Source: Cryphonectria parasitica EP155 (Eukaryota > Ascomycota > Sordariomycetes > Diaporthales > Cryphonectriaceae). Taken from it: a stretch of DNA of 64,000 nucleotides. The stretch spans positions 2,830,653 through 2,894,652 of the forward strand of contig NW_024468915.1 in the NCBI RefSeq assembly GCF_011745365.1. Reading direction: 5' to 3'. Positions 54,065 to 64,000 of the stretch are shown piece after piece. Every line of letters starts with the position of its first letter. The stretch's first letter is position 1. Below the pieces are notes generated by a model. The model was given only the letters and a program-made list of their open reading frames with translations, did no database searches and had not been told where the DNA came from. Made by a program: the position numbers and the translations under genes.

Positions 54065-57033
54065 GTAGTGGTTTCTTTTATTGTTATGATGCTAAAATGA
54101 CTGCTAATGGTGTAATAGTGGGATTGAAGCTAGTCTTTGTTTTTCAGTATTTTATTAATTTTTTCATAGCATTTCCGATGTTTTTCTGCAATTCCCATGA
54201 GTTTTCGCTTGCTGAGTAATCTTTCTACTTGATGAGATATTCGAGCATATTGTTATTGCTTCTGTATTTGAGAATCTTTTCTATCTTGTATTCTGGTTTA
54301 TTATCTTCAATTTCTACAGTATTATTTATTAGTATTTCTTTTGCTGCTGGTTCTAGTAGCGAGATGTGAAAAACCAAATGTATTCTCATTTCATAAGATA
54401 GTGCAAGTTCGTAATTGATTGGGAAGATTTTTCATAGAATTTTGAATAGTTCTAGTTTCTTGTAATCGAGTTTGCTGCTAAGCTTAGTTATTTTGATATT
54501 TTTGCGAAGTAGATATACTTTATCTCCTTTCTGTAGGATTGATTTCTCAATCCTTTTGAAGTTTGTATAGCATATTATTTGTTTTTGAACGAATTGTAGT
54601 TCTAACTGAAATTCTTTCTAAATCTTCTTGATTTTTCTAATTCTTTTGTTTATAGCTTCTATATCTGCTTCTTGCAGTGCTTTATGATAAGCTGTTGGAT
54701 TGTATTTGTAGAGCATAAAGAATGATAATTTCTTTATTATGCTTATATTCATGCTATTATAAGCAAACTATATAAGAAGCAATAGATTGATTTAATTATT
54801 CTGTTTCTAGTTAATATAATATTGAAAGTATTATTCAATAATCTGATTTATTCTTTCTATCTGTTTATCTGTTTGCAGATGAAATGCTATAAATATTCTG
54901 TAGTATATTCCAAGCTATTTTATAAGTGAAATTCAAAACTTTGAATTAAACTTTCTATTTTTGTTAGAGATTATTTCTTCTAGTATGCTGTAGTTAGCAA
55001 TAATTATTCTGAGGAATGTATATGCAAGTTCTTCTGCTATACTGCTTTTCTTATAAAGAAGAAAGTAAGCATACTTGCTTAGTCTGCAAACTATTACTAG
55101 AATGCTATTATATTGTATCTTAGTTAAGAGTTCTTATAAGAGAAATAGCTTGATAATAAAGTTTAGATTAATGAATTGCTAAATAATTATAAGTATTAAT
55201 AGAAGATATAATAGTTTGTAAAGCTTATATCTTTCTACTTTATTCTTCTTATAGCTATTGTATTATTATAAGATATTCTTAATTCTTTTTCTAAAGCTTA
55301 ATAGATTTCAATATCTTTTAATGCATTTATAAGTTGCTCTAATTCTCTAATATTCATATACTAGTATGTTATATATATCTTTAATGTATTTGTTTTGTTT
55401 ATCTGAAGTTATTAATTCTGAGTTTTTTTCTGAAGATTCAATTCTAAAAGCAGCATTTAGTTCTCTATATGTATTAATAAGATTTTCCAACTCGTTTTGA
55501 GCAAAGATGTTCTATATATTCGAAGAATCTATATCTTGATAGTTTAATCTTCTGCTAAGAGTATCTGCTTGTTCGTTTTCTGAGCTTTTGTAGTATATAA
55601 TCTTGAAATCGAATTATAAAAGGAATTCTGCTTATCTAATTTATTGTTTATTCAAAACTTTGATTGTTATGAATATAGTTAGATTTTTATAATCTGAGTA
55701 TATTATAATTAGATGCTATGTATTAATGAAATAGTATTGCTATTTCTCAAAAGCTTTCATTATTATTATAAGCTTCTAATTAGGAATTCTGTAATTAATT
55801 TCTAGCTTATTCAGCTTTTTTGAAAAGTTGCTTATAATTCTTAAACATTCTTAATTATCTCGCTAACCAAATTGTTCTCTGAATATATATTCTAATATAT
55901 TAGTTTCAATTTCAAAAGGCTTGTAAGGATTTGCTTTATACAGAACTGGTTCTAAAGTAATATGCTTAATAATCTTATTAAAAGCTTCTTGTGCCTTAGA
56001 GATTCATTTGAAAAGCTATTCTTTCTTAATAAGATTTGTAAAAGAATATGCAATTTAGCTATAGTTCTCGATAAACTGTTTGTAGAAATTGATATATCTG
56101 AGAAAAGATTTAATATTTCTAATATTTCTAGAAACTAACTAATTTCTAATAACTTTTATCTTGTTTTTCTATAGCTTAATATATTCTAGCTTGATTATGA
56201 ATTCGAGATAGTTGATCTTTTGTATATAAAAGTAATTCTTTGCGAATTCTATAAGAAGTTTTGCATTTTGAAGCATTTGCAATATTATTTCCATATATTT
56301 CTTATATTCTTCAAGTATTCAAGAATAGATAAGAATGTTATTAAGATAGGCAATAATAAACTGATTTAGATGCTTATATAGAATATAATTAATTATTTTC
56401 TGAAATAAAGCTAAAATATTTGTTAAACTAAAAAGTATAATCAAATATTCATAGTATTTATAGCATATTCTAAAAGCAGTTTTTCATTCTTCTTCTTTCT
56501 TTATTCTGATTAGATTATAAGCTTCTTTCAGATTCAGAACTGTGAATTACTATACTTCTTACAATCTATCTTGTAATTTCTTAATAAGTAGTAATAAATA
56601 TCAGTTTTTAATTATAATATTATTGAATTGCTTATAATTAATATATAATCTAAGCTTGCTATTTTTCTTAAGTATAAACAGGATAGGATATTCTGTTAGT
56701 AATTGCAATAATTATATATATTCTTTCTTAAGATTCTCGTTAAGATATTCTCTAAGTATTTCTAGCTATGCTTTATCTAGTTCGTAAATAGAAAAGAATT
56801 TAAGCTATTTCCCTTTTTATAGCAGGATTTTGTAGTTATATAAGCTATGTTTTAGCAATTCTATATTCAATTCTTTCTGAAATAATTTCTTAAACTTATA
56901 ATATTCTTATAATATATTTGCAAGTATTGGTTCTGATTTTTATGCTGTTTCTGCTATCTAGAGGAATAGTAGATATTGTTAAGCATGCTTCTTTTCTGAT
57001 AGCATTTTCGAAAGCCTTAAGCATTTGCTCTAA
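54063..57033 (-). pseudogene. pol of Gy1 copy 6, RT to chromodomain
   Basis: Minus strand, from RT at the right to chromodomain at the left: chromodomain about 54165-54260, integrase about 54600-55300, RNase H about 55500-55900 and RT about 56100-56760, with YLNN near 56338-56350. Many RIP-type stops. It is cut by copy 7 in the protease-RT linker. Confidence 0.74.
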
Positions 57034-57486
57034 TGTAATGAGCACTGCAGCAATCCGAAGATTCCTAAGTATACGAAGGGGTTTATGCTAATAAGAGCGG
57101 TATCAAAGTATCAAGTTCTTGAATACGGAACCGTACAAGTCCTAATAAGCGATGCAAGTATTCACTGCCTTTGGGGCTACTCAGTATATGAAACTGAATA
57201 CTTAGATTTACAACTGAAGAGCTATATACTGAATTCATCTAATGGTAACGAACGTGTTCTTATATATTCAGCTCTTCAGTATGAATATATTGGATAGCAA
57301 CATATTCAAGTTATTCTGCTAGCTCTGAATAGCACATATTCAGAGCTATCCTTCCTGATTAGCCGTGCCCATAACCCTAATCCTGAGTTATATAATCAAT
57401 ACTTTGTCAGGATGTTGAATCCTTAATACCTGATCCCTGTTACTCATAACCTGTTCTATAACCTGCATATTGAATGAATCATAATA
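57034..57486 (-). repeat. 3' LTR of Gy1 copy 7
   Basis: 453 bp, plus strand TGTAATGAGC to GAATCATAATA. AACCCTAATCC at 57373-57383 is the telomere-box-like word in reverse. A hairpin-like pair of GCTCTGAATA/TATTCAGAGC words occurs near 57321-57350. Confidence 0.9.
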
Positions 57487-57578
57487 TCATTTCTCTCCTA
57501 TCAGTTGTTATTTCCAATGATCTTTTGTAAGTATTCTAGCAAATCCTTCATATATATAATCTTGCCTTCCTAATTAAG

Positions 57579-58196
57579 ATATTGAACAGAATCAACAAAT
57601 CTCGTTCTCGTGCTGAGAAGACTAAACAAAAGGATTCTCTTCTTTCCTTAGTTCTTCAAAACGCTATTATCATGCCTTCTTATTCCTTTTGTAAGGATTG
57701 TAGTATTCAGTTTTGTTAAATCTCTATCGAGGATTCCTCTTGCTGCGCTGAATGTATTTGCTTAGGTTGCTCTCGATGCAACGTTTAAGAGCTGAGTGCA
57801 GCGGAAATTCGCTGGATAGATGTTTAACACCAATGCCTGGAAAACCAACTCGAGAATGCTGAGGAGCAGCTGCGCAATGCTGCTGCGGAAGTAGGATGTT
57901 TGCGAAAGCAGAAGCGTTTATGGTTTGAGAGGATGATGAAAGCTATTCGTCGAGGCCTTTTCAGTGTGAAGAAGTTGGAATGTGAGGAGGCTGAGAAGAA
58001 GCGAGCTTGCGTTGCTGCTGAAGTGCAAGCTGTAGTGGCAGAGGAATCTGTTATTATAGCTAGGGATTCTTCCTTTGAAGGTTTCAATTGGAACTCTGTA
58101 GATTTGAGAGGTTCTATGATAGATTGATCGGACTTTCTGGAAAGTGAGATTCCCGAAGCTTCTGAGTTTCGGTCCGGGGCGGAGCGATCGTCTTAG
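57579..58196 (+). pseudogene. antisense gene (aORF) of Gy1 copy 7
   Basis: One frame from ATATTGAACAGA at 57579 (start lost by G to A) to the TAG at 58194-58196. Four in-frame stops precede the final one. The Cys region reads SFCKDCSIQFC, then SSCCAECICLGCSRCN. Next come a helical charged region (57900-58127 is open, MRKQKRLWFERMMKAIRRG) and the tail FNWNSVDLRGSMID. It carries many more G and C than the neighbouring pol. Same type as copies 3 and 4. GTAAGT lies upstream near 57527. The stop shares two bases with the pol stop. Confidence 0.7.
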
Positions 58197-61100
58197 GTAC
58201 TGGTTTCCTTCCTTTTCCAATACTCAGCTATTCTTTCTTGAGTATTTTCAACGTTCTTCCATAGTTCCTATGAGTTTTCGCTTGCTAGATAGCCTTTCCA
58301 TTTGATAAGATATTTTCTTGTGCTATTTATGCTTCTATGCTTGAAAATCTTTTCTATTTCATACTCTGATTCATTACTTTCTACTTCTGCTATATTATCT
58401 ATTAGTATTTCCTATGCTGCTAGTTCTAGCAGTAAGATGTAGAAAACCGAATATATTCTCATTCTATGAAATAATACTAACTTATAATTAATTGAAGAAA
58501 TCTATTGCAAGATTTTGAATAATTCTAACTTCTTATAATCAAGTTTGTTGCTAGATTTAGTTATTTTGATATTTTTCCGAAGTAAGTAGATCTTATTTCT
58601 TTTTTGTAGGATTAATTTCTTAATTCTTTTGGAGTTTGCATATTATATTATTCATTTCTGAATAAATTATAGTTCTAATCAGAGTTTCTTCTAAACTTTC
58701 TTAATCTTCTTAATTCTTTTATTTACAGCTTCTACATCTGCTTCTAGCAATACTTTATAATAAGCTATTGAATTATATTTATAGAATATAAAGAATAATA
58801 ACTTCTTTATTATGCTTATATCTATACTATTATAAGCGAATTATGTAAGAAGTAATAGATTAATTCAGTTATTCTGTTTCTAGTTAATATAGTATTATAG
58901 ATATTATTTAATAACTTAATTCATTCTTTCTATTTATTTATCTATTTATAGATAAAATGTTATAGATATTCTATAATATATTCTAAGCTGTTTTATAAGT
59001 AAAGTTCAAAACTTTGAATTGAACTTTCTATTTTTATTAGAAATTACTTTTTCTAGCATATTATAATTAGCAATAATTATTCTAAGAAATGCATATACAA
59101 GTTCTTCTGCTATACTGCTTTTCTTATAGAAGAGAAAATAAGTATACTTACTCAGTTTGCAAATCACTACTAGAATGCTATTATATTATATCTTAGTTAA
59201 GAGTTCTTGTAAGAGAAGTAGCTTAGTAATAAAGTTTAAACTAATAGATTGCTAAATAGTTATAAATACTAATAGAGAATATAGTAGTTTATAAAGCTTA
59301 TATCTTTCTGCTTTATTTTTCTTGCAGCTATTGCATTATTATAGAATGCTTTTAATTCTTTTCCTAAAATCTAATAAGTTTCAGTATTTTTTAATGCATT
59401 TATAAATTGCTCTAACTCTCTAATACTTATATACTGATATACTGTATATATTCTTAATATAATTATCTTATTTATTTAGAATTATTAATTCTGAATCTCT
59501 TTTCAAGAATCCGATTCTGAGAATAGTATTCAGTTCTCTATATATATTAACGAGATTTTCTAACTTATCTTAAGCAAAGATATTCTATATATTTAAGGAA
59601 TCTGCATCTCGATAGTCTGATTTTCTGCTAAGAGTATCCGCTTATTTATTTTCTAAGCTTTTGTAGTATATAATTCTGAAATTGAATTATAAAAGGAATT
59701 CTGCTTATCTAATTTATTGCTTATTCAAAATCTTAGTTATTATAAATATAGTTAGATTCTTATAATCTGAGTAAACTATAATTAAATGCTATATACTAAT
59801 AAAATAGTATTGCTACTTCTCAAAAGCTTTTACTATTGCTATGAATTTCTGATTAGGGATTCCATAGTTGATTTCTGAGCTGTTCAACTTCTTTAAGAAG
59901 TTACTTATAATTCTTAGATATTCTTAGTTGTTTTGCTAGCTAAGCTATTCTCCAAATGCATATTTCAATGCATTAGTTTCAATTTCAAAGGATTTATAGA
60001 GATCTGCTTTATACAGAACTAGTTCTGAGATAATATGTCTAATAATCTTGTTGAAAGCTTCTTATATCTTGGAAATTCATTCAAAAAGCTATTCTTTTTT
60101 AGTAAGATTTGTAAGAGAATATGCAATCCAGCTGTAGTTCTTAATGAATTGCTTATAGAAGTTAATATATTCGAGAAAAAATCTAACATTCCTAATATTC
60201 TTAGAAATTAGCTAATTTCTAACAGCTTCTATCTTATTTTTCTATAGCTTAATATATTCTAGTTTAATTGTAAATCTAAGATAGTTAATCTTTTATATAT
60301 AAAAATAACTCTTTGCAGATTCTATAAGGAGTTTTGCATTTTAAAGTGTTTACAATACTATTTCCATATATTTCTTGTATTCTTCAAGTATTTAAGAGTA
60401 GATAAGAATATTGTTAAGATAAGCAATAATGAACTAATTTAGATGCTTGTATAGAATATAATTAATCATTTTCTGAAATAAAGCTGGAGTATTTGTTAAA
60501 CTAAAGAGCATAATCAAATATTCGTAGTATTTATAGTATATTCTGAAAGCAGTTTTTCATTCTTCTTCTTCCTTTATTCTAATTAGATTATAAGCTTCTT
60601 TCAGATTTAGAACTGTAAATTACTATGCTTCTTGCAATCTATTTTATAATTCCTTAATAAGTAGCAGCGAGTATCGATTCTTGATTATAATATTATTGAA
60701 TTGCTTGTAATCAATATATAATCTAAGCTTGCTGTTTTTCTTAAATACAAACAGAATAAGATATCCTGCTAGTAATTGCAATAATCATATATATTCTTTC
60801 TTAAGATTCTCATCAAAGTACTCCTTAAGTGCTTCTAGCTATACTTTATCTAATTTATAAATAAGAAAGAATTTAAGCTATTTTTCTTCTTATAGCAAGA
60901 TCTTGTAATTGTATAAGCTGTATTCTAGCAATCCCGTATTCAATTCTTCCTGGAATAGTTTCTTGAACTTATAATATTCTTATAGTATATTCGCAAGTAT
61001 TAATTCTGATTCATATGCTATTTCTGCTATCTGAAGGAATAGTAAATACTATTAAGTATGCTTCTTTTCTGATAGCATTTTCGAGAGCTTTAAGCATTCG

Positions 61101-61860
61101 CTCCAAGCCGGACCGAGCGCTCGAAAGCTTAGTTTCGAGGTTTTTCTTATATAGTTTCACAATTTATATTCTAAAGTTTTTCCTTATTGCTCTAAAGCGA
61201 ACTAACTTACTGAGAATCTCGCTTTCATTATTTTGCTAATCTGTTAGCGCTCTAATACTATTTGAATTCGCTTATTACTAAATCCTTCTCCTTGAACTGC
61301 TAGCCCTGCTAATTTGAAAATATGTATAAAGTTGTATAAAGCTTTTTTTCCTGAGTATTCTTCAATTACTAGCTTCGATTCTGCGCTATTAATTGTAACT
61401 ATCTCTCTGGATACAGCTTGTTTTCATAAGATCTAGCTAGTAGTTCAATCAATTCGAGGATTATGCTTCTTAAGCTATGAAAGTCTCATAATCAGCTTAT
61501 GCTATGCTATATTCGTAATATCAAAGAAAGCTCTGATTATATATTCTTGAATCAAAACAAATAGATAATCAGTCTTCTTATTGATTACTTCTTGATTATA
61601 TATAACAAGTTATCCTTTTATAATGCTAAGAATATATAAGCGCTTCTTTCATTTTCATTATAATTATATCTGATTAATAATATATGGAAATATAAAGTTT
61701 CTCTAAGCATTACTATTTAATAATGCGCTATATTTGTATTCTTGAATATATATATCGAACTTGATATAAGTATAATTTGTTCTAGAAGCTTTATATAGAA
61801 ACCATTCCAGTTTAATCATCTGCAATCTCTTTACAAGCAATCCTATTCTTTTAAGTTCGT
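58193..61860 (-). pseudogene. pol of Gy1 copy 7
   Basis: Minus strand: chromodomain about 58250-58330, integrase about 58560-59400, RNase H about 59600-60000, RT about 60200-60760 with YLNN near 60408-60420, and protease near 61700-61750 (LLNS). In the -1 frame relative to gag. Numerous stops. Confidence 0.75.
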
Positions 61861-63933
61861 TAAGAACTGTTTATCCTTTTGAGCTTGCTTTGCTGCTTCT
61901 CAAGCAAGCTTCTTAGCTTGCTTTTGCTTATATTATTATTGCTTCTAATCTTTTTTTTGTTAATGCTAGTTGCAAATCTTATTATTAATATAAATTGTAT
62001 AGAGTATTATCTTGCATTGCTATTATTCTATTTTTTTATTTATATATTATATAAAGCAATTATTTAATAGCTTGATATATGTATTATAATATTGCTTACT
62101 AAGAATCTCTCTAAAGTAGAGTTCCTATTTTTCAGCAGCTTGAAGAATTTGTTCTAATTCTCTAACGGGAAATTATTTGTATTATATCTTTTCCAAGAAA
62201 TGCATTCTATAGCTATAATAGATACAGGAGATTCAAGCTAATTCGTAGTATAGATTGTAAAATGAGCTGATCCGAGAATCCTTATCTTTTTATGCTTCAA
62301 TGTTTTGCAAGGAAATGTAGATAAAAAGCTTTTCTAGCTTTATTTCATAAAAGAGATATTCAATTCATATTGTTTCCTTATTCTATCTAATACTGAAGAA
62401 GAATCTTTCTATAAGCTTCTTGGATTTATTATTTATAGGAAGCTTTAGTAAATTATTAGATCATTTGTTCTAACTTAATCTTTCCGTTGCCTGAGAAGCG
62501 TTTTCAGTATCGTTTAGATATTTATACTAATAACTAAGAGGATATCATTCTTTATTCATTTCTCTGGTTATAATATTTAGTGTAGATGATAAGAAATAGC
62601 GAAGAGCATTGTTATTAAGCTCTTTCTCCAGCGTCTGAATACTTCATTTAGTAATATTGAAGCAGTTTGAATTATTGCTGCTTATAGTCATGCTAAGCAT
62701 ATACTCTCGCCCTGCTATCACTATTTGCTTATAGTACTTAGATTTCTGAGAAAATCATTCTAAATCTTTCTTACTTAAGAGATATATTAAGCAGTTATTA
62801 TTATAGCAGAATATTCAGCTAAGATTTCTATAATTAATAGAGTCTAATACTTGCTTTAAGGAAATGTTTTTGCTTAGTTAATTAGATTTCTATTATCAAG
62901 CAACATTTATCTAGCGCTTTTTCTGAACTAATTACTATTTATTCTTTCGGAATTAATAGCAGTTGCATATAATATATTCTTATTTATTGTAGTTGTAGCA
63001 AGTAATGCTATTCTTCTTGCTATACTGCTTATTAGCTGTATTAAGTTCTATAGAATTAGTATGCATAGTGCTGCTTTAAGCTATACTGCTATATCAACTG
63101 CTATTCTTATTTTAGAGTTTCTTGCTTATATTAGCTAGAAATCTCCAAATCTAGCTTTCTCTTTTCTTAAACTTCTCTATTTATTATTCATATAAATAAT
63201 TATTAATATAGATAGCTTGATTAAAGAATATTATAAAGTTTTCTAGCTAATTCTATTTAGAGATTTCGTTCTTAATATTATTCTTAAGTTTCTTATAATA
63301 GTATTTCATGAGATTCTTGTTTTTCTATAAAAGTCTTGCTAAAAGCTGCTTGAATCTAATTATATAAGCAGAAGCTAATTTAATCTATCTGAGGTTTATA
63401 AGCTGCTGAGCTATAATGCATTCTTTATTGGAATTATTAAAGATTTCTTTAAAAGCTTTCTTAAAGCTTTCAAAGAAATCAAATATATTCTTAGTATTCT
63501 GAATATATATGCTGAGATTATTCTAATGCTTTAAATAATTGTATAGAAAAAGCTTATATTAAATGAAAGTATTCTTTTCGAAATAAGTTCCTATAAGAAT
63601 AACTTTCTCAGATTCTATAGTAAACTGAATTATATAATGCAAAAAGTATGCTCTGCAGTAAATAAGGAATCTATATAGCATCTTCTGATTGCTATTATAT
63701 ATAGCAAGCTTGTTCATCTTATATGCTTTTTCAGCACTACTGATAACTGCAGAGATGAACTGCGCCTGCTGAGCTTATTAAGCTAGCTAAGCTTGCTAGT
63801 TAGCAATAGTAGCGCTCTGAGCCTGCTATTATTCATACAGATTCTGAATATACTGAATAAGCTGATATACCTGATTAATCAGTTCTTCCTGAGTAAGAGC
63901 ATGCAAGAACGAAGAAGTTTCTGAAAGAGCTAT
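61861..63933 (-). pseudogene. gag of Gy1 copy 7
   Basis: The frame opens at 63933 (ATA), the capsid lies about 63130-63720, the knuckle is near 62960-63000 with Cys changed to Tyr, and the Gln/Lys tail is near 61880-61990. The tail's complement gives a spurious hydrophobic frame at 61879-62067. Degraded like the other gag copies. Confidence 0.73.
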
Positions 63934-63992
63934 TGTATTCCGTATTGCTTAAGAAGTAATACTAAACTATTCTTAAACAAGAATTATGAAAA

Positions 63993-64000
63993 TATAATAA
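63993..64000 (-). repeat. 5' LTR of Gy1 copy 7, last bases only
   Basis: TATAATAA is the complement of the LTR end TTATTATA. The neighbouring GAATTATGAAAA is the complement of the primer-site region TTTTCATAATTC. Confidence 0.6.

Larger units (their letters stand above)
52864..57033 (-). mobile_element. Gy1 copy 6, 3' part, interrupted by copy 7
   Basis: Minus-strand copy seen from its 3' LTR (52864-53328) through the antisense gene, chromodomain, integrase, RNase H and RT. It is cut at 57033 by copy 7; its gag and 5' LTR must lie beyond the window. It belongs to the same subfamily as copy 2 by LTR length, LTR 5' half and antisense gene. Confidence 0.87.
57034..64000 (-). mobile_element. Gy1 copy 7, nearly full length, 5' LTR off the window
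   Basis: Minus-strand copy from the 3' LTR at 57034-57486 through the antisense gene, pol and gag to the last bases of the 5' LTR at 63993-64000. Inserted in copy 6. TCTAA (57029-57033) should be its target duplication, to be matched beyond the right edge. Confidence 0.88.

Overview
The window looks like a gene-free, AT-rich block of a filamentous ascomycete (Pezizomycotina-type) genome. It is built almost entirely of LTR retrotransposons damaged by C-to-T/G-to-A changes of the RIP (repeat-induced point mutation) type. The fungal assignment is inference. It rests on the RIP-like decay (aligned copies differ almost only by transitions; Gln and Trp codons have become stops), on chromodomain Ty3/Gypsy elements, and on fungal-style introns. 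I find no host protein gene, rRNA, tRNA or CRISPR.

Layout. 1-1620: minus-strand gag/protease remnant of one Gypsy family (Gy3), then short repeat debris with solo LTRs of a small family (K). 3389-43780: a 40-kb nested stack. Copy 1 of the main family (Gy1) has 488-bp LTRs and the target duplication TTAGC. It was split by copy 2 (4969-12420, ATATT) and copy 3 (13266-38613, ATAAC). Copy 3 was in turn split by a tandem-repeat LTR element (TRL-a, 16678-19195, TACTG), by copy 4 (20458-27874, ACTCG) and by a GC-richer Gypsy of another family (Gy2, 27991-35970, minus strand, AGATT, two LTRs that read as identical). 43786-48330: unassigned AT-rich sequence carrying a K solo LTR and a second tandem-repeat element (TRL-b, 45044-47815, TTTAT). 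48331-64000: a second stack in which copy 5 (plus) is cut by copy 6 (minus), which is cut by copy 7 (minus); it runs off the right edge.

Gy1 biology. Gag has a CCHC knuckle and a Gln/Lys-rich tail. Pol (protease, RT, RNase H, integrase, chromodomain) lies in the -1 frame relative to gag in five of the six copies that could be compared. Between pol and the 3' LTR every copy complete enough to show it carries an antisense gene (aORF) of about 205-235 codons, with Cys pairs, a charged helical stretch and a conserved FxWNSVxxRxSV tail. Its stop codon overlaps the pol stop tail to tail, and in copies 2 and 6 it appears to contain an antisense-strand intron. Just inside the 5' LTR there is no TGG primer site. 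Instead TTGACAACT is complementary to AGTTGTCAA about 51 nt after the LTR TATA box, which is the Tf1-type self-priming layout. The tandem-repeat element TRL has the same layout with a different 10-nt pair, although it encodes nothing recognisable.

No copy retains a complete YLDD reverse-transcriptase motif, so nothing here looks autonomous. The most interesting items are the antisense gene, its intron, the self-priming of both Gy1 and the non-coding TRL element, and the apparent sparing of the antisense module from RIP. Domain borders are approximate because they were read by eye.
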